The position numbers and the translations under genes were made by a program. From Solirubrobacter pauli (GTDB taxonomy: Bacteria; Actinomycetota; Thermoleophilia; Solirubrobacterales; Solirubrobacteraceae), in NCBI RefSeq assembly GCF_003633755.1, contig NZ_RBIL01000001.1:124001-188000 (forward strand): a DNA stretch of 64,000 bases, in the 5' to 3' direction. Below, one piece after another: positions 18,261-27,416 of the stretch. Under the pieces are notes generated by a model. The model was not told where the DNA came from and ran no database searches. It was given only the letters and a program-made list of their open reading frames with translations. The stretch's first letter is position 1; the number at the start of each line of letters is the position of its first letter.

Positions 18261-18787
18261 GCCAGTTCCTCTCGTAGTTGGGTGCGCGCCCGCATCATGC
18301 GCGTCTTGACCGTCCCCGCCGGGATGCCGAGCAGCTGTCCGGCCTCCCGCGTGGTCAGCCCGTCCAGCACGGTCGCCTGGACGACCGCCTGCAGCTCCGG
18401 CGACAGCCGGTTGAGCGCGCCGCCGAGGTGGCCGTGCGCCACGTCGAGCAGCACCTGCTCCTCCGCGGACGGCTCGTCGGCGAACCGCTCATGGGCGGCG
18501 AACTCGCGCGGGGGACGGCGGCGGATGGCGTCGATCAGCCGCCGCACGCCGATCCCCCAGATCCACGCCCCGACGGCGCCGCCGCCCTCGTAGCGCTTTG
18601 CCGACCGCCAGACGGCGACGAACGTGTCCTGCACGGCGTCGTCCACCAGGTCCAGGTCGGGACACCGCCGCTGCAGGCGCAACGTCAGCCACGGCGCATG
18701 CCGCTCATAGAGGGCCCGCAGCGCCGCGCGGTCGCCCTCGGCGACCGCCCGCAGCAGCGTCTCGTCATCCGTGATCGTCGTCCTCAC
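18257..18787 (-). CDS. ECF RNA polymerase sigma factor
   Basis: 176 aa. Region 2 is seen as LRALYERHAPWLTLRLQRR followed by VDDAVQDTFVAVWRSAKRY. Region 4 is GLTTREAGQLLGIPAGTVKTRMMRARTQL. Length and absence of a C-terminal extension are typical of ECF sigma factors. It heads a five-gene overlapping unit with its anti-sigma and an ABC exporter. The GTG start sits two bases after a G-run that is also the 3' arm of a hairpin (18791-18809), so its translation may be weak or structure-dependent. Confidence 0.92.
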   Translation of the reverse strand: MRTTITDDETLLRAVAEGDRAALRALYERHAPWLTLRLQRRCPDLDLVDDAVQDTFVAVWRSAKRYEGGGAVGAWIWGIGVRRLIDAIRRRPPREFAAHERFADEPSAEEQVLLDVAHGHLGGALNRLSPELQAVVQATVLDGLTTREAGQLLGIPAGTVKTRMMRARTQLREELA

Positions 18788-18790
18788 ATC

Positions 18791-18809
18791 CCCCCTGTCG
18801 CGCAGGGGG
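18791..18809 (-). terminator. Hairpin between argG and the ECF sigma gene
   Basis: CCCCCTG and CAGGGGG form a 7-bp stem with a five-base loop, 11 bases past the argG stop on the minus strand. The 3' arm directly adjoins the GTG of the sigma gene and includes its only purine-rich stretch. It may terminate argG transcription, mask the sigma ribosome site, or both. Confidence 0.5.
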
Positions 18810-18820
18810 CGCGCGGCGGT

Positions 18821-20259
<1,439 letters not shown>

Positions 20260-20439
20260 GAGTGTGACGAGTAGGACCTTCGCGCAGTATGTGTCCCACA
20301 GAGGCTGACCACCTCGAACGCAGATAGGCCCCGGGCAGTTCCCTCTCTCCTCCCGACACCCGCCTGGCCTTCTCCTCTCGGCCGTCGCGCCTGACCAGCG
20401 CGGCGGCCACCCCTCTTTAAGGGGCAACTTCCGCTCGGG

Positions 20440-21552
20440 GTGCCCGTTTCGGTCGGCATGAGCCTTGCGGTGGTGATCTCGACGGCCGTGCTCGCCCACG
20501 GCTGCGCGGCCTTGCCCGCGCCGTCGGCGAAATACGTGCCGGTCAGCGTCGTGAAGGTCGACGAGCACGCGAAGCGCACGGCGCTGCGCGTGTGCGTGGG
20601 CGGGCGGCGCGTGGAGCTCGCGCGCGGGTCCTTCGACGAGGAGCGGGGCGGCGTGCGGGTCGGCGCGGCGAGCGCGGCCGGGAACCGGGTCGCGTGGATC
20701 GAGGAGCACGCGCGCGGCCGGACGCGCGCGGCGGTCGTGACGTTGGCCGCCGTCGGGCGCGAGGTGCGCGTGCTGCGACGGTTCACGGCCTACCGCACGC
20801 GGACCCGGGCCGGGTTGCAGACCGATGTCCTGCTGACCCGTGCGGGCGACCTCGCATGGTCGGCGGGCACCTACTCAGGCCCGGGCGGCGTCGTCGCGGT
20901 CAAGCAGCCCGGCCGGCGTACCCGCAGGCTCGCCCGCTCGGAGGGCGGCCGGCTCGCGCTGGAGGACGGGCGCACGCTGCGCTGGGACGACGGCGACTTC
21001 CTCTACGCGTTCTCCGACCTGCGCCCGATCGACTGCCGCCGGCGGTCGCGCTACGCGACGTGGGCTCGCAACGACCGCGCGATCGTCACCCACGCGCACT
21101 ACTTCGAGAGCAGCGTCGTGCGCGGGTGCGACCCGGCGACGGGCCGCGACCGCGTGATCCTGCAGAACTACTCCAGCCTTGGCAGCAGCAGCCTGCTGTT
21201 CCTCGACCTGCTCGGCGAGTGGGCCGTGTTCCACCAGGCGGAGAACTGGAAGGACGGTCCGGGCCCGGCGACGCTGACCGTCGTCAACGCGCGCACCGGC
21301 CGCTCGCTGACCGGCCTGACCTACGACGGCGAGAACCGCCCGCATTACCCGATCCCGCTCAACGGCGCCCCGATCGCGGTCACCCGACGCGGTGTGCTCG
21401 CCTACGCGCGCGACAACGTGCTCTGGGCGCTCGTCGCCCGCGACCGGTTCGTCCGGCTCGACGAGGGCGCCATCGCCGACCTGCACGCGGACGGCGACGC
21501 GTTCACGTGGACGCGCGACGGCGTGCCGCGCCGGTTCATGGTCGGCGGCTGA
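20440..21552 (+). CDS. Secreted protein, first of a tandem paralogous pair
   Basis: 370 aa from GTG 20440; an ATG six codons later (20458) is an equal candidate because the export signal (MSLAVVISTAVLAHGCAAL) begins there. The mature part opens ALPAPSAKYVPVSVVKVDEH and runs through repeated beta-type blocks suggestive of a propeller (LLTRAGDLAWSAGTYSGPGG, VVAVKQPGR, LALEDGRTLRW). Cysteines in the contexts GCAALP, RVCV, PIDCR and VRGCD are all kept in the downstream gene. Function is unknown. It is transcribed divergently from argG. Confidence 0.7.
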   Translation: MPVSVGMSLAVVISTAVLAHGCAALPAPSAKYVPVSVVKVDEHAKRTALRVCVGGRRVELARGSFDEERGGVRVGAASAAGNRVAWIEEHARGRTRAAVVTLAAVGREVRVLRRFTAYRTRTRAGLQTDVLLTRAGDLAWSAGTYSGPGGVVAVKQPGRRTRRLARSEGGRLALEDGRTLRWDDGDFLYAFSDLRPIDCRRRSRYATWARNDRAIVTHAHYFESSVVRGCDPATGRDRVILQNYSSLGSSSLLFLDLLGEWAVFHQAENWKDGPGPATLTVVNARTGRSLTGLTYDGENRPHYPIPLNGAPIAVTRRGVLAYARDNVLWALVARDRFVRLDEGAIADLHADGDAFTWTRDGVPRRFMVGG

Positions 21553-21553
21553 C

Positions 21554-22657
21554 GTGCGCGCGCTGCTGGTCGCCGGTGCGCTGCTGGCGCTGTTCCCGTC
21601 GAGCGCCGCCGCGTGCACGGCACTGCCGGCGCCGTCGGCGACGAAGGTGCCGATCCACCGCTTCAAGGTCGACGAGCGCACGCAGCGCACCGTGCTGCGG
21701 GTGTGCGTGCACGGGCACACGGTCGAGCTCGCCCGCGGGAGGTTCCGGGAAGGCCGGCGACGGTCGTCCGGCGTACGCGTCGGGGCGGCCGGCGCGGCGG
21801 GGCACCGGGTGGCCTGGATCACCGAGCGCCACCGCGGCGGCTTGCGGACCTCCGAGGTGACGCTCGCGAGCGTGGGCCGCGCGGTCCGCGTCCTGCGGCG
21901 CTTCACCGTCCAGCGCCAGCGCGCGCACGTGTCCGCGCAGCTCGACGTGCTGCTCACGCGTGCGGGCGACCTGGCGTGGACGGCCGGCAGCTACGACGAC
22001 CCGAAGGGCGTGGTGGCGGTCAAGCAGCCCGGCAGGCGCTTGCGGCGCCTCGACATCTACACGGGCCGACCGCTCGCGCTCGAGGATGGACGCACGCTGC
22101 GCTGGCTGTCGGGCGACACCAGCTACGACTTCTTCGACCTGCACCCGATCGACTGCCGGAGCCGGTCACGCTTCACGCCGTACGCGCGCAACGACCGTGT
22201 CCTGCTCACGCGGGCCATCTACCGGCCGAACCACAGCGAGGTGTCGGTCGTCCGCGGGTGCGACCTCGCCACGGGGCGTGACCGGGTGCTGATCGAGAAC
22301 GACTCGAACATCGGCGTCGCGAGCGACCTCACGCTGATCGGGCTCGACCGCACCTGGGCCGTGTTCAGGCAGGACGCGGGCGACGGTCGCGGCTGGGACG
22401 TCTCGACGCTCATGCTGGCCGACGTCGTCACCGACCGCTCGCCAGTCATCCAACGCGGCACCTTCCCCATCGCGGGCTCTCCGTTCGCGGTCACCGACGC
22501 CGGGCGGGGCGCGTGGATCGTGGGCGGCACGTTGTACGCGACCGGCCGCGACTACGACGTCGTCGCGCTCGACTCCGGCGGTGCGCTCACCGACCTGCAC
22601 GCGGAGGGCGACGCGCTCGTCTGGACCCGCGACGGCGTGTTGAAGCGCGTGCGATGA
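21554..22657 (+). CDS. Secreted protein, second of a tandem paralogous pair
   Basis: 367 aa from a GTG two bases after the stop of the first copy, with a signal peptide (VRALLVAGALLALFPSSAAA). It aligns with the upstream protein along its whole length: TALPAPSATKVP against AALPAPSAKYVP, LLTRAGDLAWTAGSYDDPKG against LLTRAGDLAWSAGTYSGPGG, and the same four cysteines (ACTALP, RVCV, PIDCR, VRGCD). This is a tandem gene duplication whose copies have diverged, most in the last 130 residues. Expression is probably coupled to the first copy. Confidence 0.72.
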   Translation: MRALLVAGALLALFPSSAAACTALPAPSATKVPIHRFKVDERTQRTVLRVCVHGHTVELARGRFREGRRRSSGVRVGAAGAAGHRVAWITERHRGGLRTSEVTLASVGRAVRVLRRFTVQRQRAHVSAQLDVLLTRAGDLAWTAGSYDDPKGVVAVKQPGRRLRRLDIYTGRPLALEDGRTLRWLSGDTSYDFFDLHPIDCRSRSRFTPYARNDRVLLTRAIYRPNHSEVSVVRGCDLATGRDRVLIENDSNIGVASDLTLIGLDRTWAVFRQDAGDGRGWDVSTLMLADVVTDRSPVIQRGTFPIAGSPFAVTDAGRGAWIVGGTLYATGRDYDVVALDSGGALTDLHAEGDALVWTRDGVLKRVR

Positions 22658-22687
22658 GTTTCGTGGGCGGCCGCGGTCTTAGGCCAC

Positions 22688-23800
22688 ATGATCGCCGCTC
22701 ACACGCCCGCCGATGTCCGCGCCGCCGTCCTCACCGCCCGTGCCCGCGGGCAACGCGTCGCTGTTCGTGCCACCGGGCACGGCACGTTCGCCGAGCCAAC
22801 CGCCGACACGCTGGTGATCGACACGTCGAGCATGCGCTCCGTGCTCGTGGACCCAGCGCGGCGAACCGCGCGCGTCGGGCCCGGGGCGACCGCCGCCGAC
22901 GTGGTCGCCGCGGCCGCGCCGTTCGGGCTCGCGCCGGTCACGGGGACCGACGGCACCGTCGGCCTGACCGGCTTCACGCTCGGCGGTGGGCACGGCTTCC
23001 TCGCGCGCCGCCACGGGCTCGCCGCCGACAACCTGCTGCGCGCGGACGTCGTCGGCGCCGACGGTGAGCTGATCACCGCGCGCGCGGACCGTCGCAGCGG
23101 CCTGTTCTGGGCGCTGCGCGGCGCGGGCGGGAACTTCGGCGTCGCCACGTCGCTGGAGATCCGGTTGCACCCCGTGCGGGAGCTGTTCGGCGGCGTCGCA
23201 CGCTTCGACCGCGGGCTCGCGCCCCACCTGCTGCAGCGCTTGGCCGAGTACGTCCAGCCGGACGCGCTCAACGTCTCGGTCGTGACCGAGCGCGACGCGG
23301 TCGCGGTGCGCGGCGTGTTCGTGGGCGGCGCCGACGATGCCTGGCGAGCGCTCGCCCCGCTGTTCCTCGACGAGCCGCTCACGGACGACTTCCGCACGAT
23401 GCCCTACGCGGACACGTTCACCATCGGCGGCACCGCGCCGCGGCGCTTCGAGCTGCTCCGGGACGTGCCGGTCGACGCGGTGCTCGCCGTCGCCGAGCAC
23501 GCCAACGCGGTCGAGGTCAAGCGCTGGGGCGGCGCGATCGCGCGGGGCAGCTCGCCCGCCGGCCACCGAGGCGTGCCGTTCTCGGTCACCGTCGACGGCG
23601 ACCTCGGCGCGCTCGACGGCCACGTCACCGGCGGCACGTTCCTGAACTTCTGCAAGGACCCCGCGCGCACGCACGACGCGTACACGCCGGCGGACCGCGA
23701 CCGGCTGCTCGAGCTCAAGCACGCGTACGACCCTGAGAACGTCTTCGGCGTCGGCCACGCGCTGCTCGCCGCGGAAGCGGTGCGCGGACTGGCAGCCTGA
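22688..23800 (+). CDS. FAD-binding oxidoreductase (PCMH/BBE-like)
   Basis: 370 aa, ATG start 30 bases after the preceding gene. The PCMH-type FAD domain is clear: RATGHGTFAEPT near residue 35 (the histidine that commonly binds FAD covalently), IDTSSMRSVLVDPARRTARVGPGATAADVV, then TLGGGHGFLARRHGLAADNL and LFWALRGAGGNFGVATSLEI. The second covalent-FAD cysteine of berberine-bridge enzymes is replaced (TDGTVGLTGF). The C-terminus ends in the BBE-like YDPENVFGVGHAL. No signal peptide, so cytoplasmic. It oxidises an unknown alcohol or sugar-like substrate. A second member is encoded at 33655-35019. Confidence 0.88.
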   Translation: MIAAHTPADVRAAVLTARARGQRVAVRATGHGTFAEPTADTLVIDTSSMRSVLVDPARRTARVGPGATAADVVAAAAPFGLAPVTGTDGTVGLTGFTLGGGHGFLARRHGLAADNLLRADVVGADGELITARADRRSGLFWALRGAGGNFGVATSLEIRLHPVRELFGGVARFDRGLAPHLLQRLAEYVQPDALNVSVVTERDAVAVRGVFVGGADDAWRALAPLFLDEPLTDDFRTMPYADTFTIGGTAPRRFELLRDVPVDAVLAVAEHANAVEVKRWGGAIARGSSPAGHRGVPFSVTVDGDLGALDGHVTGGTFLNFCKDPARTHDAYTPADRDRLLELKHAYDPENVFGVGHALLAAEAVRGLAA

Positions 23801-23909
23801 CCCGCGCCGCTTTGGGGGTTCGTCTCGCGCGCGGACGGACTGCCAGCTCGGCACACATTTGTTGCGATCTCGTCTTGTTCCGTTCACCCGGCGGCTCGAT
23901 GCTCGGTGG

Positions 23910-24809
23910 GTGAGTCGTCTCACTCGCGGAAAACAAGAGTCAAACGACTCGCCCGACCAGCGCGTGGCGCTCCGAGCCGCCGACCAATGGGGTGTCCTCG
24001 ACGTTGCCGAGCTGCGCGCGTGCGGGTTGTCAGACGACGCGATCGCGCGCCGCCGGAGACGTGGCTTGCTGCACCGCATTCATCCGGGTGTCTACGCGGT
24101 CGGCTCCCCGACACTCTCGGTGCAAGCGAGGTTCCTCGCGGCCACGAAGGCCACCAACGGCGTCTTGAGCCACTACTCGGCCGCGTCCCTCTGGCGCCTC
24201 GTCGATCTCGACGCGGCGGCGCCGCCGCAGGTCACGGTGACCACGCGCGGGACCCGGAGGGTCGACGGCATCGAGGTCCACCGGACGCGTCGGCCGTTCA
24301 AGACCATGCGGCTGGACGGCATCCCCGTCACGACGCCGGCCCGCGCACTGGCCGACGCCTCACGGGCGCTCGCGCCCATCCCGTTGTGTCGGGCTGCCCG
24401 CGAAGCGCTCACGCTCAGGCGCGCCACCGTCAAGGAGCTGCTCGGCCACACCAAGCCGCTGGACGAAGCGCTCGCCCTCGGCTTCGTCCCCACGCAGACG
24501 GTGCTCGAGGACACCGTCGACGACCTGATCCGGACGACGTTCGAGCCGCCGATCGCGCAGCAGACCCTCGTGCTGGACGGCATCCCGACCACGCCGGACT
24601 TCCGATGGCCGCACCTGCAGCTGTGCGTCGAGGCCGACGGCCGCCAGTTCCACGAGCACGAGCTCGCCCGCCAGGACGACGCCGCGAAGCAGGCCCGCCT
24701 CGAAGCGCACGGCGAACGGGTCGTCCGCGTCACCTGGACGCAGGCGACCACACAACCGCAGCAGACGCTCCAGCGCCTCAGGAACGCCGGCGCCCCCTTG
24801 CGCGGCTAA
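23910..24809 (+). CDS. AbiEi-like N-terminal domain plus DUF559 endonuclease-like protein
   Basis: 299 aa from GTG 23910, though a TTG at 23859 cannot be excluded. The N-terminus (ALRAADQWGVLDVAELRACG followed by RRRRRGLLHRIHPGVYAVG) matches the winged-helix domain called AbiEi antitoxin N-terminal. The C-terminus (DFRWPHLQLCVEADGRQFHE, then DDAAKQARLEAHGERVVRVT) matches DUF559, a PD-(D/E)XK nuclease-like fold with E-x-D-G as the core. This architecture is common in many copies in actinobacteria and usually stands alone. No cognate AbiEii toxin gene adjoins it. The stop codon lies inside the operator of the next operon. Confidence 0.75.
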   Translation: MSRLTRGKQESNDSPDQRVALRAADQWGVLDVAELRACGLSDDAIARRRRRGLLHRIHPGVYAVGSPTLSVQARFLAATKATNGVLSHYSAASLWRLVDLDAAAPPQVTVTTRGTRRVDGIEVHRTRRPFKTMRLDGIPVTTPARALADASRALAPIPLCRAAREALTLRRATVKELLGHTKPLDEALALGFVPTQTVLEDTVDDLIRTTFEPPIAQQTLVLDGIPTTPDFRWPHLQLCVEADGRQFHEHELARQDDAAKQARLEAHGERVVRVTWTQATTQPQQTLQRLRNAGAPLRG

Positions 24810-24844
24810 TGCCATTAGCCTATACTAGGCTAACGCCATTAGCC
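24798..24844 (+). promoter_or_regulatory. Promoter with two operator palindromes, DUF4260-tetR operon
   Basis: A -35-like TTGCGC (24798-24803), a spacer of exactly 17 bases that is itself the perfect palindrome GGCTAATGCCATTAGCC (24804-24820), and a -10 TATACT (24821-24826). A second copy, GGCTAACGCCATTAGCC (24828-24844), follows the -10, with 24 bp between the palindrome centres. Binding at either site would block RNA polymerase. The obvious ligand protein is the TetR regulator encoded second in the operon. Confidence 0.8.
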
Positions 24845-24856
24845 GAAAGGACCGTC

Positions 24857-25216
24857 ATGACTTCCGCACTCGACATCAACCGCCGTCCGCTGCAGATCAC
24901 GCTCGCCGTGCTGCTGCTCGCCGCGACCATCTTCGAAGCCGTCAAGCACGGGGTGTGGGTGCCGGCCGCCGTCGGCATGCTGGGCCCGGACATCGCGCTG
25001 TTGAGCGGGCTCAAGGACGGCCGGCTGAACCCGCGTGGCGTGCCGTTCTACAACGCGCTGCACAGCTACTACGGGCCCGTCGTGCTGATGGTGGTCGCGG
25101 CCACGGGCGTGGTCGCGCTCGGCTTCTTCGTCGCGGGCCTCGCCTGGGCCGCGCACATCGCCATCGACCGCGCGCTCGGCTACGGTCTGCGCACCCGTGA
25201 CGGCTTCCAGCGCTGA
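24857..25216 (+). CDS. DUF4260-family small membrane protein
   Basis: 119 aa, ATG preceded by GAAAGGA. Hydrophobic segments (ITLAVLLLAATIFEAVKHG, VPAAVGMLGPDIALLSGL, VVLMVVAATGVVALGFFVAGL) end in the characteristic WAAHIAIDRALGYGLRTRDG, which marks the DUF4260 family. Function of the family is unknown. It is the first gene of an operon with a TetR repressor whose gene overlaps it by 20 bases, and it is controlled by the double operator just upstream. It is therefore the probable target of that repressor. Confidence 0.85.
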   Translation: MTSALDINRRPLQITLAVLLLAATIFEAVKHGVWVPAAVGMLGPDIALLSGLKDGRLNPRGVPFYNALHSYYGPVVLMVVAATGVVALGFFVAGLAWAAHIAIDRALGYGLRTRDGFQR

Positions 25217-25775
25217 CCTCAGCCCGCGTCAGCGTGACATCCTCGCCGCCGCGCGGACGCTGCTGGACCGCGAGGGCGCCGACGGCCTGACCGTCGCCGC
25301 CCTCGCCGACGCGCTCGGCATCAAGGCGCCGTCGCTGTACAAGCACTTCGCCGGCAAGCGCGAGATCGAGGTGCGGTTGATCGCGGACGGGTTCGCGGAG
25401 TTCGCCCGCGCGCTGGACGCCGCCGGCCCGCAACTCGCGGACCTCGGCCGCGCGTACCGCGCCTTCGCGCTCGCCCACCCGCACCTCTACCGCCTGATGA
25501 CCGACCGCCCACTGCCCCGCGAGGAGCTTCCCCCCGGCACCGAGGAGCGCGGCGCCGCGCCCCTCACCGCCCGGATCGAGGACCGCGACCTCGCGCGCGC
25601 CACGTGGGCGTTCGCGCACGGGATGGTCACGCTCGAGCTCGCCGGCCGGTTCCCGGAGTCGGCGGACCTCGACGCCGCCTGGGCGGCCGGGCTGGCCGCG
25701 CTCGACTACCAGGCCACGGCGCGTTCGGCGCCGAAGAAGCCGCCCGTGGGTCCGTCCGCGTCGAGCAGCGCGTAG
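25197..25775 (+). CDS. TetR-family transcriptional regulator
   Basis: 192 aa from a GTG inside the end of the DUF4260 gene. The helix-turn-helix is RQRDILAAARTLLDREGADG then LTVAALADALGIKAPSLYKHFAGKREIEV. The remaining residues are an all-helical TetR_C domain that binds an unknown ligand. It very likely represses its own operon through the GGCTAA-CCATTAGCC palindromes at 24804 and 24828. The last 23 codons overlap the 3' end of the convergent SDR gene, giving a low-complexity tail (APKKPPVGPSASSS). Confidence 0.92.
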   Translation: MTASSADLSPRQRDILAAARTLLDREGADGLTVAALADALGIKAPSLYKHFAGKREIEVRLIADGFAEFARALDAAGPQLADLGRAYRAFALAHPHLYRLMTDRPLPREELPPGTEERGAAPLTARIEDRDLARATWAFAHGMVTLELAGRFPESADLDAAWAAGLAALDYQATARSAPKKPPVGPSASSSA

Positions 25776-26407
25776 CGCACGACCACACGCGCCGCCTCCG
25801 CCGCGGTCAGCGGTGCCTGCTCGCGGTTGCCCGGCGCCAGGTCCGTCTGCACCCACCCCGGGCAGACGGCGTTGACCTTGATCGGCGCGAGCAGCTTCGC
25901 CAGACCGATCGTCAGCGAGTTGAGCGCCGCCTTCGACGCCTGGTAGCCCGGCACGACGAGCCCGAAGTAGGGCGACGCGGGGTCGGCCTGGTCGCTCAGC
26001 GACCCCATCGTGCTCGACACGTTCACCACCCGCGCCGCATCGGACCGGCGCAGCAGCGGCAGGAACGCCTCCGTCACGCGCACGACGCCGACCACGTTCG
26101 TGTCGAGCGTCGCCGCCACGCCGTCCGCGTCGAGCATGCCGGGCGTCTCGGGCAGGATGCCGGCGTTGTTGACGAGCAGGTCGAGCCGCCCGTGCCGCTC
26201 CTGCACCCGCGCAGCCGCGGCGGCCACGCTCACCGCGTCCTCCACGTCGAGCACGACGCTCTCCCCGCCCACCCGTGCGGCGGCCTCCGCGCCGCGCGTG
26301 GCGTCGCGCGCGCCCACGATGACGGTCACGCCGGCGTCCGCCAGCTGCCGCGCGGTCTCGAATCCCAACCCGCGGTTGGCCCCGGTGATCAGCGCAATGG
26401 TCTGCAT
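25706..26407 (-). CDS. Short-chain dehydrogenase/reductase (SDR)
   Basis: 233 aa, ATG start. Cofactor motif TGANRGLGFETA (TGxxxGxG), the NNAG motif in LLVNNAGILPE, the catalytic serine in VNVSSTMG and YQASK (YxxxK) are all present, so it is a complete classical SDR. It is likely an NAD(P)H-linked carbonyl reductase or alcohol dehydrogenase, probably NADPH-preferring from the basic residues after the first strand (ARDATRG). Substrate unknown. It overlaps the convergent tetR gene by 70 bases and lies 37 bp downstream of the remnant of another SDR gene. Confidence 0.93.
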   Translation of the reverse strand: MQTIALITGANRGLGFETARQLADAGVTVIVGARDATRGAEAAARVGGESVVLDVEDAVSVAAAAARVQERHGRLDLLVNNAGILPETPGMLDADGVAATLDTNVVGVVRVTEAFLPLLRRSDAARVVNVSSTMGSLSDQADPASPYFGLVVPGYQASKAALNSLTIGLAKLLAPIKVNAVCPGWVQTDLAPGNREQAPLTAAEAARVVVRYALLDADGPTGGFFGAERAVAW

Positions 26408-26444
26408 GCCCCCACAACGCCGGCCACCCCGGCAACGTGAGCGC

Positions 26445-26795
26445 TCAAGCGACCATCTGCTCGCTGAGCACCCACAGGCGCTCGGCGAGCTCCGGGTCCA
26501 CCGCCCACCGGCGCACGCCGTGGTCGACGTGCCCGTCGGCCTCGATCAGCGGCGCGACGTCGCAGTCCTCGACGTAGGTGCCGGACGCCGGACGGTCGTC
26601 GAGCGCGGCGAAGACGATCGTCGCCGCTCCCTGCGGCACGGTCTTGAGCCCTGCGGTGACGCGCTCGCCGGCCTCGGTCAACAAGCCCATCGCGCGCAGG
26701 TCGTCGTCGCCCAGATGGCGCGAGAGCGGCGTCCAGATGCTGCCCGGGTGGAGGCTGTGCGCGTGCACGCCGCGAGCGGCCAGCGCGACCGTGCT
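26445..26795 (-). pseudogene. C-terminal fragment of a second SDR gene
   Basis: About 117 codons survive, from roughly STVALAARGVHAHSLHPGSI to the stop. This is the half of a retinol-dehydrogenase-like SDR that follows the catalytic YxxxK. The NAD-binding half, the serine and the Tyr/Lys are missing. A GTG at 26768 would allow a 107-aa product, but that could not bind cofactor. The frame loses similarity at about 26795, exactly where similarity to the opposite-strand AraC regulator begins, so both genes were cut by one deletion. Confidence 0.75.
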
Positions 26796-26800
26796 GGGTC

Positions 26801-27416
26801 CGGGGGCACGAGCTGCGCGCCGGCGACTGCTGCCTGATCAGCTCCGGCACGCCGTACACGCTCGCCTCGCACCCCGGCGTCCCGGCCGAGGACGGCGTCG
26901 CCCGCTTCCGCCGTTCGTGCGCGTGCACGACGACCTCGACTGCGCGGCGACGCTCGCGCTGCTCGCGCGTGAGACGGACACCTCACGCCCCGGCGCCGAC
27001 CTCACCCGGCAGCACCTGGTCCAGGTGCTGTTCGTGCAGATGCTGCGCGCCGCCGCGCCCAGCGGCCCGGGGTGGTTGAGCGCGCTGGCCGACCCCCAGA
27101 TCGGCGCCGCGCTCAAGCTGATCCACGAGGATCCGAGCCGTCCGTGGCGCGTCCCCGAGCTCGTCGAGGCCGTGCACATGTCGCGCTCCGCCTTCGCGAC
27201 CCGCTTCAAGCGCCTGGTGGGCTCGGCACCCGCCGAGTACGAGCAGCGCTGGCGCCTGCGCCGGGCCGCCGCGGCGCTGTGGCGGCCCGGCGCCCGCGTG
27301 ACCGTGGTGGCTCGAGACCACGGCTACGCGTCGCACGCCTCCTTCTCGAAGGCCTACAAGGCCGTGATCGGCGAGCCGCCCTCCGCCACGCGCGGCTGGG
27401 CCGGCTTGGGCGCGCG
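26801..27416 (+). pseudogene. Remnant of an AraC-family regulator (cupin + HTH)
   Basis: Two pieces in different frames are visible. From 26807 a cupin-like piece reads HELRAGDCCLISSGTPYTL. From about 26915, in another frame, come PPFVRVHDDLDCAATLALL and the double helix-turn-helix (PELVEAVHMSRSAFATRFKR and VARDHGYASHASFSKAYK). The start of the cupin domain, the segment between the pieces and a proper stop are missing; the frame runs on past the HTH into the 3' end of the MMPL gene. The HTH half alone has no start near it. Regulators of this type usually face the SDR gene they control, and here both share the same broken junction. Confidence 0.75.

Noticed and set aside
23910-24809. Toxin-antitoxin module of the AbiE type
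   Set aside because: Only the AbiEi-like N-terminal winged helix is present, joined to DUF559; no nucleotidyltransferase toxin gene adjoins it.
25706-25775. Possible sequencing error at the overlap of tetR and the SDR gene
   Set aside because: Both frames stay open with normal motifs and each reaches a natural stop; a 70-base tail-to-tail overlap is tolerated.
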